Shown in pieces: positions 1-10,345 of a stretch of DNA of 64,000 nt. Made by a program: the position numbers and the translations under genes. Origin of the DNA: Campylorhamphus procurvoides (lineage: Eukaryota > Chordata > Aves > Passeriformes > Dendrocolaptidae); contig WBMV01003161.1 in NCBI GenBank assembly GCA_013396655.1, positions 1,237,562-1,301,561 on the forward strand, given 5' to 3'. Numbering within the stretch: position 1 is the first letter of the stretch; every line of letters begins with the position of its first letter. The notes under the pieces are model-generated. The model saw only the letters and a program-made list of their open reading frames with translations. It searched no databases and was not told the origin of the DNA.

Positions 1-282
1 CGCGTCCCCGCGGTGCGCGCGTCCCGCGGGAGCGGCGGTGGCCGCGGGTCCGGGGGGATTCGGGGGGCATTGGCTTTCCCCGGGGCTCAGGGGGGGATGG
101 CCGGTCCCCCGGGGGAGTCCAGGGGGGATTGTCTTTCCCCCGGGGTCCCGTCCTGCTCGCGGGGCTCCGCGGTGCGGTGCGGGCTCCCCCTCCCCTCCAA
201 GGAGGTGCGTCCCCCCCATCCGCGACTCCTTCTGTCCCTCCCGTAGGCTCCTGAGGCAGCCCCGGCTGTTCGCTGCTGCCAG
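1..282 (+). other. Candidate (mostly non-coding) first exon, left end outside the window
   Basis: Two plausible splice donors end an exon in the CpG island. One is GGAG|GTGCGT with the intron starting at 205, the other is CCAG|GTGTGC with the intron starting at 283. A pyrimidine-rich stretch ending in TAG at 246 could also act as an acceptor for a 36-bp piece (247-282), but the intervening 42-bp intron would be shorter than vertebrate introns normally are, so alternative donor use is more likely. No start codon in good context opens a convincing protein. The call rests on position in the island and donor-like sequence only. Confidence 0.3.
52..145 (+). repeat. G/C-rich minisatellite with ~30-bp spacing
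   Basis: Blocks of 6-7 G followed by a short AT-containing linker, CTTTCCCC or GTCCCCC, and 4-5 G begin at about 62, 90 and 122. The copies at 62-85 and 122-145 are near-identical 24-mers exactly 60 bases apart, and the copy at 90-115 is more divergent. A further G6 block lies at 52-57. The G-runs alternate with C-runs, so the strand could form either hairpins or G-quadruplex-like structures. Such repeats are typically length-polymorphic and hard to assemble. Confidence 0.55.
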
Positions 283-964
283 GTGTGCAAATGTGAAAAG
301 AAAGGATTAAATACTGGAGGCTTTGTAGGAACTTCCACTCTGATTCCTTTTCTTTTTCTTTTCTTTTTTGAAATAATTCTAAATTTTTCTTCCTGAAATA
401 GACTTTCTGAACCCCCAATACAGAGCTAAGCAGATAGACCCACCACATCCCATTCCTTCCAGCAGTTTCTCACATGGTCAAATGATTTGAAGCAAAAAGA
501 AACTAAGTTGGAGAGAGGGTTAATACCTCTGCAGCTTTTGACGAAACATTTATCTTCTTTGTATTGATTTCAGCCCTCGGAGTGAAGCCCTTCTTTCTGG
601 TTCTGATATATATTGTACAGTAATTACATGGCGAAGGCAGGCTCCAGGAACGCTGCAGGAAAACAAGCTCTGATGTCAGTTTAATATGACAGCATTGTAC
701 GACTTGCTGATTTAGATCAGCAATGTTTGAACCAGATAATATTTGCATTATGGTTTGAATATGAAGATGGATGCAAGCGGAGAGGAGTAGGTCTGTGGCT
801 GTTTGCAGTGTGTTGGTGAACTCTTTAACGCCAGAAGCCGTAAAACAGCTGTGTAATACTTGGGAATGTTTCAGGGCTGTTCATTGCTACAGGCTGGCTT
901 GGAAAGCAAACTATTTTCCAGACGGGCTTTTATGCGTGTAGTTTTTGTACAGAGCTACCATGTT

Positions 965-1225
965 AGAGCTCGGTGACTGGCTTGCTCCGTGTGCCTTGCT
1001 CTGGAGAGCAGCGGTACCCGGTGTGCGTGCGGCAGAGGGGTGCGGAGCGGAGCATCCCGGTGAACGGGGACACTCCACGCTCTGATCCCGCACACCAGAG
1101 ATGCCCGAGGCAGGAAAGCTGCAGGGAGGATCTCGGTGGACTGTAACAGGACATTGGTGCTGACAACATCCAATGGCAAATCATCGGAATTTGTGTTGGC
1201 GGGGAATCCCGGCCAAATATTAACC
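965..1225 (+). promoter_or_regulatory. Second CpG-rich patch, possible alternative promoter or enhancer
   Basis: I count 17 CpG dinucleotides in roughly 250 bases, against about zero to one per 60 bases in the flanking sequence. The patch contains a CCAAT box at 1,170-1,174, an inverted CCAAT (ATTGG) at 1,153-1,157 and an NF-kB-type decamer at 1,201-1,210. It lies about 700 bases inside the presumed first intron. CpG retention implies low germline methylation, as at promoters and active enhancers. Three overlapping minus-strand frames of 60-92 codons here are best explained by the local G+C content. Confidence 0.4.
1201..1210. promoter_or_regulatory. NF-kB-type binding site GGGGAATCCC
   Basis: The decamer GGGGAATCCC fits the kappaB consensus GGGRNWYYCC exactly. 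It sits at the end of the CpG-rich patch and is followed by another CCGG. A ten-base match with degenerate positions occurs by chance at a modest rate in this much DNA. The CpG context makes it more credible, but binding is not shown. Confidence 0.3.
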
Positions 1226-1561
1226 ATTTAGTGTCTGCCACAAATGTTTCGGTACCTTTTCATAGCATATTCTAGAGAGGATTACAGAACTAAGGTGTTT
1301 GTTGTTTTGGTGGTAATTTGCAAGCATCTTTCTTCCCTCTACTTCATATCTAGTTCCCTTGAAATGAAAGAGAGGTCACTATTTATTTTCTCCCCTGCAA
1401 ATCACTTTGTGAGGAAACATAAAGGCTATTCTTTTCTTTGTTCAGCAACAATAAATGCACCATGTAGAAAATAAGTCTTTGCGGTATTCCTTTGTTAGGA
1501 GGGTTGTAATAGGTTTTCACTGTTTAAGTAGGTGTTTCTGTTGCTGTTTCTTTGGTTGCAG

Positions 1562-1691
1562 AAGGAGAAAGGAGTCATTCTGGCACAAAAAATATGTTGG
1601 TAAGGTTTTCCTCTTTCTGAAGTGTTTAGTGCATTTCTCTGTGGGCTTGTCACTGGTAATTGCATTGCTTAATAAATCAAACCAAGACAAG
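1562..1691 (+). other. Weak exon candidate (130 bp, alternative 38 bp)
   Basis: A pyrimidine-rich stretch ending TTGCAG at 1,561 is followed by an open frame. The frame reaches a strong donor, AAG|GTAAGA, with the intron starting at 1,692; a second donor, TTG|GTAAGG, starts at 1,600. The open frame gives a basic segment followed by a hydrophobic run (about 20 residues rich in F, L, V) and ends in phase 0. Joined in that phase to the candidate exon at 5,072 it would hit a stop within five codons, so the two do not form one reading frame. I recognise no protein family. Chance pairs of splice signals are common in introns. Confidence 0.15.
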
Positions 1692-2831
1692 GTAAGAGAG
1701 GTTGTTTCCATGGGGTCTGTTTGCTCATTAATCTAAATTCACAGTACCAAAAATCAGTAAGATATAAATATTAGCATTATGGGGATATCCTTACTACCGG
1801 ATTTCTCAGTGCTTTGCCAAGAGAGGGTAAATATTTTTTTTTGTAAAGGAAGAAGTACACATTTGTGCAGTTCTTAGCTGTTGCTGTGACAATTCTGTCG
1901 TCTGAAGAATGACAATTGCTGCCATTTTCTTAGGCTGGATGCATAAATGAAAGTAATTTTCTTGAGTCTAGATGAGTTCTTTGGTAATTAATCAAATTGT
2001 TGCTGACCTGGTAACTGCCTAAATGGGTTTTGGATTTTGAGTCTTTGTAGTTCCGAGTTGAGAGTTAATTTTGCACATAGCTGTCTCCTGCTTGGAGGAA
2101 AAATTATACTAGGAGCTTTTTCCTTATGAACTATTCAAATACTACTTCAGATATTTTTAAAGGTACAGGGAAGACAGGCTTTGTCTATTCAAGATTTTAC
2201 AGAGGAAGGTATGTTGTGCACGTAGAGAAATACGGAATGTACAGGAGAGGGCCCTCCAAGACTTTATTTAGTCCTGTGGCTTTTATGAAGATGACACTTC
2301 TTACATTTTAATTATCCCTTATTTTCAGTGGCGTTTTAAAATATGCTTTACGTTACGGGAAGTTGCTAATGGAGTCCTTGCAGATAAAGAATGTCAAGAG
2401 AGCCTTCCCAGGCTGGAAGAGCTGAGCTTGCTGTTTGCTTCTGGGGGGAAAACTCCAAGGAGAGCTTTGCTATCTGTTAGCAAGTTTGCGCTTAGCAGGG
2501 CCTGGACCCAGCTTGCAAAAGTCTTCAAGTAGTCCCAGGAGCTGTCTGTGCCAGAAGGCAGAATGAGGGGCTTCTTCAAGTTGGGAGGGAAGAAGAGGCA
2601 TCACAGGAGAAAGGGATTTCAGTACATTCAGTAAAAGAAAGGAACACAGTGTGAGGGTGACTGGAATTCCCTCAGTCCTACTGGGGCGTTTGCAATGCCT
2701 GCAAAGCTGGTATTCAGGTTGGGGATGTTGCTCTGCTTGGAGGAGCAGGGATGTTTTTTTATCTCTGTATGTGAGTTTGGATTTCTATTACTGCTTTCTC
2801 ATCCCTTATTTCCTCTCCTTTTTTTTTCTAG

Positions 2832-2899
2832 GAAATGGGGATGAAAGGGTTTCTGATTCTGTTCAGAAAATGGATGTGTTAGAGCAGAGAGGAACTTCT
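2832..2899 (+). other. Weak exon candidate (68 bp)
   Basis: A long T/C tract ending TCTAG at 2,831 is a strong acceptor, and TCT|GTGAGT at 2,900 is a fair donor. The frame GNGDERVSDSVQ... is open across the 68 bp and is hydrophilic. Its phase does not match the candidate exon ending at 1,691, so no joined reading frame is supported. No family is recognised. Confidence 0.15.
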
Positions 2900-5078
2900 G
2901 TGAGTCAAGCACAGAGATGTCATGTCTTTCACCCTTCCCACCCACATCTGCACTGGGAATCTTTGTGGAACAAATAGGTCCTGCTTGGTACCATAAAAAC
3001 CACCAAAAACCACCTTTTGATTTCAGAAAAGTGATGCTTTCACTCCCAGTTTCTGGGCCTTCACAGGGACAAGTGTTGGCTGTACTGTTATCAAGTTCTG
3101 CAAATTTAATAGTTGAGGTTTGTTTCCAATTATAGAAAAGACAGCTAATGGTAAAGGACTCTATCCATCTTATCATCAGTGCTCAAGGACTAACACACTT
3201 AGAGTTTTCTGAAATAAAATGTTATTTAAGTTGACTCTAATTTCAATGTTTAAGTTTCATGGTTAAATTAAAGAAATGGCTTCAAACTATTAATCTCAGC
3301 TGTCCTTGGAAAAATGCTAATCATTTGGTTGCTGCTTTTCAGCAGCCAAATGAACATGTGCCATTATGTGCTCTGAAGCCTAAGGGTTTAGTAATAACAC
3401 TGTACTTTAGCTAATATATAACTTTAATCTGAGAAATTATGAAAAATGAGCCTGATTTTCTTTTTGCCTAAGTTACTGTGCTTCCAGAGTTGCTCCTGTG
3501 TGTTAATGAAATAGTAATTATTTATGTTTACATGCTGTGTTCCTTAAAGTTTAATTCTAAACAACAGTTCTTAAGTATTTTATGATGCGGAATCTTATCA
3601 GAGAAATGCTCTTAAAAATATGGAGTCATATGGGGATGCAGATATGCATGAAATGGGTTAATTTATGGGTTTTATATCCCTTTTGGGGGCTGCTTGTTGC
3701 TTTAGGTGTCTAAATAGCTTTGTTAAGTTTTTCCTTATTTTTGTGGTAAAACTAGTGTCAGGGTTTCTTCCAAGTGAAAATTGTGGATCTGCATCTTCTT
3801 GCACCAGGTTGATGAGAATGTAACTTTGCTGATTGCCAGATACTCCCTGGTGGAACTGGGCTCTATCAGTTTTGTGGAGACATGCAAGGCCTGGAAGCAA
3901 GGCAGAGAAGGAAAATGTACATTAATGCAACCTTTCATATTAAACAGAAGCACTTTGTGTGTGGCCAACTGGAGGTGCCCAACTAGAGAATAATATTTGA
4001 TGAAAGCAACTAGTTTTCACATTGGTGTGTCAATAAAAAAAATCACAGAAAAATGATCCTTGACTGCTGTTGTTTTTACCATTACTCAATATTTGGTGGT
4101 AGTGCTGATGATTGTGTTGTAGGCTACAGGTTACTTGCCCTGGGGCAACTCAAGTTGGTTTCTTTCTTTTAATGCTGCTATCACGTCTCACAGCTCTGCA
4201 ACGAGATCCCACCCCTATTCAGTGAGGACTCTTAGATGAACCCGGGCTAGGCTGATCCTTTCTCCAAATGCTTGCCTTTTAATGTACAGTCATCTTCTTG
4301 AGGCACAGCTGCCAGGACACAGCAGATTCTTGCTTTATGCCTGGAGCTGTCACATATTTGTGGCCTAAGCAGAATCTCTTCCCACCCTGAAAGTGAACAG
4401 ATGAATGAGGGTGCAGATTGCAAGCACAGCAGTGATGATACTGTGATATTCCATGGATATTGCTCTTCTTGTTTCATTTTTCCTTTCTCCTGATTTACTA
4501 TTGGGAAGCTGGAGGAAACAGTCATGGGAGTAAATTCTCCACCTGTCTGGAGGAGGAGGGAAGACAAAGGGCAGTAGGGAAGCTAAGAAGTTCATGTGGT
4601 CACTATAAAGTAGGTTTTTTACTACACTGAATGGCTCACCTTACAGCAATTTGAATTAATCTTCAAGTGAACTATGGTTAAAGTCAAATCAGTTGGTGCA
4701 TGGTCTATTTTTTTTTTTTAATGTGGCTTTATTATGCATCTCTAAGTTTGCTTGGGAGTTGAAGCACTAGTGTTCTTAATTATCAAGTCATTTGAATAAT
4801 GATGAACCATTTTCTAGAACTTAAAATTTGACCGCATTATGCACCTGCCAGCAGTACTGACACATAAAATCTCAATTGATGTGGGTGTTGCAGTTCTTCT
4901 TTGCATAAATGCTGCGGTGATGCCCGATACATGTTTATCCTGCACAGTGCCTGCTTTGAGGGACTTTGCATTCATAGCATGGAGGCCTTTCTAAAGAAGA
5001 TCTAGGTGTTTTGAGACTTGGATGCTTAGCTTAGGAAAGCTGCTTTGAAAAATCCTTTTCTGTGCTTGCAGCAATGTA

Positions 5079-5291
5079 ATGAATGAGACCTTGAGCCCTG
5101 AAGAGCTGCACTGGTATTTAGGAGCAAAATGTGGGATGTTATTTGGTCTTATGGCAGCTCTTTTGTTCTCTTTTGTGTGTGTGGCTGCATATTTATATGA
5201 ACTTCAGTTCAGTGGGCCTCAGCATGACACTTCTGTCTGTCCATCCGTCCCTACTCTCCCATTCCCTGGAAACTCCAAGCTGAGACAATAA
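5079..5291 (+). CDS. Candidate small single-pass membrane protein (70 aa), unrecognised
   Basis: An ATG with a purine at -3 opens 70 codons. A good acceptor-like tract (TCCTTTTCTGTGCTTGCAG, ending at 5,071) lies 7 bases before the ATG. The product has a short acidic, polar N-terminus with an N-glycosylation sequon at N2-E-T, a hydrophobic segment at about residues 19-40 (GMLFGLMAALLFSFVC...), and a Pro/Ser-containing tail ending in a basic patch. An AATAAA polyadenylation hexamer at 5,287-5,292 overlaps the stop codon, so this could be a short terminal exon, although a hexamer so close to the stop would leave almost no 3' UTR. I do not recognise the protein. A chance ORF of this length is entirely possible; the splice acceptor and ordered domain layout are the reasons to list it. 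Confidence 0.25.
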   Translation: MNETLSPEELHWYLGAKCGMLFGLMAALLFSFVCVAAYLYELQFSGPQHDTSVCPSVPTLPFPGNSKLRQ

Positions 5292-6517
5292 AGATACCTT
5301 GTGGCTTTCAAATAATTAAGAACAGATCTACATTGCCATCACAAGTGAGTTTAGGGATTAAATTTTCAATAGACTTTCATTGGCATTTAAATTCCTAAGG
5401 TGCTTTTAGACTTTTGGAGATTATGGTATAGATTTAGTGCAGTCAAAGTAGAAATGAGGGATTGTGCAGAATAACTGTCTCTTAAACATTGCACCCATTC
5501 ACTAGGGAAGGCAGAGAGAGCCAGCTGAATGTCTCTGCTTGTTGGCCTCCATGCAACTTACAGCTAGTTGAATTATTATTCTTAAAGTGCAGTAGCCTGT
5601 GTATTTTGTATTTAAATCCATCCTTAAAATACAACTAAAATTTGCCTGTTGACAGCAGTTGCATCATATTTTAATTGGTGAGAATTGCTAATGGAGTGTT
5701 CAGGTTCTAAAATTAGTTGTTTATTTTTCCTTCTTTGCCCAAGGGTTTTGCATCAGATTATATGGCTTCTGTATAACTGTTTGTGTTCCAAAGTGACACC
5801 TTTGTGCAGTTTTAGCTATTTAAGTAAGTGTTAAAAGTTTGTGCTCAGTGACAACAGTTTCAGAAACTGTGACTTTTTAAATTGTTTCTTACTACATTGT
5901 TTATGCATCGCAAAGCGCTTCCCTTCTGTTTACTGTGAATTAATTCATTGTTATATTTGCAAACTGGGGGTGCAAAATGTGCCAATTCTATAATGTCTTC
6001 TCCTGGTGTAATGGCAAGTCCTTGGCTCTTGCACGTTGTCATGGCATGACTGATGCTGCTGTTGCTGTGGCAGCTTTTGTGAGGTGAGGATTTGCACCAT
6101 AATCCTCATCATGACTTTATTCTGGAATGCAACTCTGTGTGTTCTTTTCAGTATTTCCATAGGGTGGCTTTGTGTCAAAGGTGCACAGTTTTAATGCTGT
6201 CTTCATGCTTTGTGTAGAGTTTTTATTTTACTCTATGGTGAAATGCAAAACCATTTCTTAGGATAATGGTGCCTGTAGTGAAGCAGATGTCCCGTCCATC
6301 CATTAAAATTCTGGCTTTCTGGAGGATGCTTATCATATCTATCAGTCCTTGGAATTGTTCTGTTGTGTGGCTGTTGCAGAGGTTATTTGTGAGCTTTCCT
6401 GACAACAGCTGTGAGTTGTCCCTTTTAAATCAACTATTTATTTGTTTGATGCCTATTTTGAAATGATACCCAGCTTCTTCTCTTGAATAGTTACCAAAAT
6501 AAATGAACCACCAAAAA

Positions 6518-6569
6518 AAAGTGGTTGTTCAAATTATTGAAGATCAAACTGTAAATATACAACCACTTT
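6518..6569. repeat. Inverted repeat, 11-bp perfect arms
   Basis: AAAGTGGTTGT (6,518-6,528) and ACAACCACTTT (6,559-6,569) are exact reverse complements separated by 30 AT-rich bases. A third partial copy, AACCAC, lies just upstream at 6,506-6,511 and could pair competitively with the left arm. No known element or RNA family is recognised. Confidence 0.5.
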
Positions 6570-7048
6570 AAAAACTGTCTTTTATGTGTTTCACTTTTCT
6601 CTACTAGCTGAAAGAGCCCTCTGGTATTTTGTTACCATGAGAGTACATTACAATAAACCCATGACACAATGTCCTGATTAACTCAGTGAACTGAACTCCA
6701 CGAGCCCTTTACCACCAGATTTTATCCAGTTCTTGAATAATTTTTGTGGCAGTCTTTCTTTTTTGGTGTCTTTTCTATGGTTTATTTTTTCCCCCAGGAT
6801 TTCCTTTAGAAAGGTGCTCACCAGAACTCAACACTGGTCTTATTCAGATTATGTATGTGCAATGCTATTGCCCTTTCTGTTTGTCCAAGGATTTTCAGTG
6901 GCCTATTTTTGTGCCACAGCAAGGAAGCTCATGTTGATTGTTTGCCTAGTATGACTTCTAGATCATTACTGGAGTCAGTGCTGAACAAAATACTCTGCTG
7001 TTCAGTGGATGTGGCCTAAAATAAACTCTTTGAATGTGTCTTCTTTCA

Positions 7049-7063
7049 TTTTTTTTTTTTTTT
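7049..7063 (+). repeat. Poly(T) run, 15 nt
   Basis: This is a pure T homopolymer in otherwise unique DNA. On the minus strand it could be an old poly(A) tail, but the neighbouring sequence shows no recognisable retrocopy. Confidence 0.85.
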
Positions 7064-8027
7064 AAATGTGACTTGAATGCTGCTATAATGACAATTTTAG
7101 AAATAGAAGGAAAGGCTTAAGTCATCTGCAGTGTTGGTGTCTCAGATGCATCATTTCTTGTGGTTTTGTTTGTTTCCTTTTTTAGCCCCACAGTTTTTAA
7201 GGCAATAGCAGCCAGTGCATCCCGTAGCAGTGCAGGTGCCTGCTGTGGAGTTACCTAAAGAGGGTAATTTTAGGGGTTGGCTTCTGTTAAGTGTTATACC
7301 CTGAAAGCTTCACACAGATCCAGACCCTGCCTGTGACCTGGCCAGTTACTGCCCTTCTATGATAACCCTGTGACTGCCAGATGAGGTTCATCAGAACTTG
7401 GACTGGGGATTACAGTTTGGGTGTAACCCCAAGGAGGCAGTAGAGTTCTCAGCAATGTGAGGGTCTTTTTCACCTTCCTTACCCTCACCTTGTTACTGTT
7501 ACTCCTGCTACTGGCTTTGATAGACAGTGTTTCTTTTCTGCTTCTGGACATTGAGGTAGTTTTGAGAATTTAGATGTGCTCTGTTACTGTGGCCCTGTTT
7601 GCAGTAGGGTGGCCTCCCTCGGATACTTTTAGCTTTTCACTTTGATCCTGTCTTGGGCAAATAGGCGTCGTACAACAATTGAGGGAAACACAGTCCCTTC
7701 TGCCCCAGCTGTGGGAAGAGGGTGGCATCTGTGAAGGCAGGTGAGAAAGTGGAGAGACCCTTCTGGCTAAAGGAGAGAGGTAGTCCAGTCTTTCAGATAT
7801 AAAAGCCTTTCCAAAAACCACAGAGAAGGACCTGATCCATACCTATCAGGTCATATTGCCTCAAGTTCTGGCATGCTGAAAGGATCATAAGTCATGCTTG
7901 ATCGATACTGATGCTTCTGGTGTGCCTCAGGACAGAGCCAGGCAGGCCCTGGCAGTGTGTGCTGTCTGGAGAGCAGAGAGGAGTGACCAGGCAGTCTGCC
8001 AGGAAGCTTTTAATTAGCCTTTAACAT

Positions 8028-8078
8028 GATGGACTGGATGGCCATCACCAAAATCCCTTCCAGCATTGTTCTGTGCTG
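8028..8078 (+). mobile_element. Probable CR1 LINE 3'-end fragment
   Basis: The stretch GATGGACTGGATGGCCATCA...CCCTTCCAGCATTGTTCTGTG has the typical order of the avian CR1 3' end. In that end a 'TGGACTxGATGxxC' block is followed by 'xxTCCCTTCCAxC' and then 'ATTCTGTG', before the terminal short repeat. Identity is reduced and the terminal ATTCTATGAT repeat is not clear, so this would be an old, strongly truncated copy with its 5' end undefined. Confidence 0.5.
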
Positions 8079-10201
8079 CACATACTCTGGCTGTGCACTC
8101 TCAGCCCCTCGTTGCCCCTGCTCTGTGTCCCTGCTGGCTCTGGGGACTGGAGTGGATGTGGAGCTGCTGCAGCCTGCGAGACTCGTGGTCCAGGAGCCTC
8201 CCTGTGCACGCACAGGCAGCGTGTGGAGCCTGATGTTGGTACTTGCTGGAGCGTGAAGCCTGCAAGTAATGGTAATACGAATGTATTTCAATTTGTAACC
8301 TGGTCTTCTGTATCAAGATTGGACTCCTTCTATTCTGTTGCACATGTGCATCACTTGGGGAAACATGCTGATAGTACTTAACATTTAATTGCTTCTCTTG
8401 ATTTTATTTGTAAATTAGAATCTAGAGGATCTGTAAGGAAAGAACCAGTGAGGCTTAATTGGACAGCGTTTTAGAGTAGCTAAAGGAAAAAGATGTGTGG
8501 CTCTCCAGCTTTTGGAGCTGAGACAAATGCAAACTTACTTATTGATCCATACATATGATATCATATTTTAACTACAGTCTAAACTGGAGGTCATCTCTAT
8601 ACTAGATTGCTTAAGAATCTGTCTATCTTATCACATCTTGTACTCATTTATAGTTGTTTCCATTTCTGGCTTTGTTGGAGAGACAGCTAGTGTTTCAACC
8701 TAAATTAAAATCAATAAGAAGCAATTTCGTTTGTTTTTTAACTACTAGAGCACTTTTTTTTTTTTTACTAAGTCTCTCTGTGTTCAACTAAGTCACTTGG
8801 TTCTTTCCATCAAGATAATTGCCAGACCTCATTAATTTGTAATTTTTGCATATGTAGGAATTGTATTTTCCAGTGTGCCTAACAAAGTGTCAAATATGAT
8901 TTAAAAATAAATGCTTATTTTAGGTTGTCGCTGAACAATTAAATGCAGTGAAGAATGCTTGGCAGTTAAAAGTAGTTTAAAAATATCTTGGTGCCTGTGG
9001 TGAATCCTGAGACCCAGGAGTCCTGCCCAGGCAGAGGAGCACAGGCTTCCCTTGGCACATTTGAGCGATGTTCTGCAGGGATGACTTCCAGTGGAAAAAG
9101 CAGAGTCTGGGTCTCTGTGCCTTCAGTCTTTGGCTTGGATGTTTCTGCATTATACCAATTCATGTAAGAAGCTGTTGTCGTGCTGTCAGCTGGCTTTTAC
9201 CCCACAGCCAGGAGTTTGCCAGCAATAACAATTAACCTGAAGCAAATTCAACATGGAATTCAGACTGCAGCAGTGTTGGTGCTTCCCAGATAAGGCAGTG
9301 GTGAGCCATTACACAACATTAGGGTGAGTATCTGAAGGCAGTGCTCTGATGAAGTGTCCAGAAGAGGATGTGTTGGTGCTCTAGTGAGCTGATCACAGGG
9401 TCAGGAAATCATCCTCAGTAGTTTGCAGGACAGGCTTCTCAAATGGACAGCAGTGGACTCAGTACTGTGGGATGGTTGCCCTCTGTGTTTATAAAGCTTA
9501 TGAGGGCCCAGTTCTCAGTGGCAAGGCTTTTACATGGAAGTGTTGGGTAGGGCGTTTGCTCTGCCTCTTCTGGGTGGAGTTCAGCGTCTGGCAGTGTTGG
9601 GTCATGTCTGTATGACCATTCATGTTCTCATGCATCTTGTTTTAAATTCTGCCAGGTGAAACTTGAGTCTGGAAAAACGAATGCCAGTATTTTTATCAGG
9701 TGATTCTTTGGGTTGCTGTGATCTCACTCAGTGCTTCTCGTAATTTCAGAAATGTTTAAGGATTCTTGGAATTCTTAATTTTGAATAAAAGAACCTTTTG
9801 GATAGTCTAAATCTCATTTCCTGTTTAACTTTCCTTTGAAGTGCTTGAGTGCTATGAGCCACATGTTACTTTAATTTCATGAGTTCGGTTTTCTCTCACC
9901 TTTTCTTTTGCTTCCAATTACTTTGGTTCAGGTATGTTTGTGAATCAAGGAAGAGAGCAAACCAAGGGCAAAAAGAGGCGGATCTGGCTACCCTGATAAT
10001 CAAAGCAAGTGACTGTTCTCTTAAGTAAACTGCTAAAGCAGTGTTTTCTGAGAACAAAACATAATTAGTAAGTAGATGACATGATGAAGAGCACTTTTCC
10101 TTCACCCTTGAAGGTGATGCAAGAGTTGTATGTAAATTTTTTGAATGTGATATCAAAACAGAAAACAATTTCTTTTTAACTAATCACTTTAAACCACACA
10201 G

Positions 10202-10321
10202 GAATTCATGTTTATGTGCCAAGAAGCCAGCTGTGTTTAAAAATAAATGAGCAGACCTGGTATACAGTGATCCAGGCATGTGAGGTAAAAGTGACTTGCC
10301 CACGTGGTAGTGACACCTATG
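10202..10321 (+). other. Exon-like 120-bp open cassette overlapping an antisense SINE
   Basis: An acceptor-like sequence ends in CACACAG at 10,201. A strong donor, TATG|GTAAGT, starts at 10,322. The third frame is open across all 120 bases: two bases, 39 codons and one base, so both boundaries are in the same phase and inclusion would not shift a reading frame. The translated piece contains two Cys and ends TCPRGSDTYG. The donor and the right half lie in DNA resembling an antisense MIR element, and antisense MIR carries a natural AGTAAGTG donor-like sequence. This is either a chance configuration or an exonised SINE. No protein family is recognised. Confidence 0.25.
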
Positions 10322-10345
10322 GTAAGTGAATCCCAAGCCATAGTT
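10265..10345 (-). mobile_element. MIR-like SINE fragment (ancient)
   Basis: The segment GAGGTAAAAGTGACTTGCCC, followed by a stretch ending in TATGGTAAGTG, parallels the reverse complement of the MIR core. In the core, 'GAGGTTAAGTAACTTGCCCAAGGTCACACAGCTAGTAAGTGG' is the well-known run. The match includes the near-invariant ACTTGCCCA and GTAAGTG blocks in the right order and spacing. Flanks on both sides are too diverged to bound precisely. MIR copies predate the mammal-bird split, so the low identity is expected. Confidence 0.55.

Larger units (their letters stand above)
1..285 (+). promoter_or_regulatory. CpG island at the left edge, probable promoter/first-exon region
   Basis: The first ~280 bases are extremely G+C-rich and dense in CpG, in sharp contrast with the CpG-poor AT-rich DNA that follows from about position 300. 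Islands of this kind mark the promoters and first exons of many vertebrate genes. The island is cut by the window start, so its centre and the main transcription start may lie to the left. Direction is inferred: the T-over-A bias of the following 60 kb suggests transcription on the plus strand, but a divergent gene to the left is equally possible. No protein I recognise is encoded here; the open frames in the island are low-complexity Gly/Arg/Pro translations of G/C-rich DNA. Confidence 0.7.
1226..5071 (+). other. AT-rich presumed intronic DNA with two weak exon candidates
   Basis: This is mostly T-rich unique sequence with no recognisable repeat or gene. It contains two stretches bounded by exon-like splice signals (1,562-1,691 and 2,832-2,899), listed separately. 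Nothing else here could be supported. Confidence 0.5.
5292..10201 (+). other. Presumed intronic DNA, no gene seen
   Basis: This is T-rich unique sequence. It contains the inverted repeat at 6,518-6,569, T-runs at 7,049-7,063 and 8,754-8,766, and a probable CR1 tail at 8,028-8,078. Short open frames here (60-102 codons, on both strands around 8.0-8.4 kb) overlap one another and show no family signature. Confidence 0.5.

Noticed and set aside
13..338. Open frames of 77-90 codons in the CpG island
   Set aside because: Gly/Pro/Arg-rich translations of G/C-rich minisatellite DNA; no conserved motif and no support for translation.
2894..3176. 125-codon minus-strand and 72-codon plus-strand frames near 2.8-3.2 kb
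   Set aside because: Mutually overlapping and without family signature; treated as chance.
4127..4160. Possible second MIR fragment (GGTTACTTGCCC)
   Set aside because: Only the short TTACTTGCCC core resembles MIR; the flanking blocks do not follow in order.
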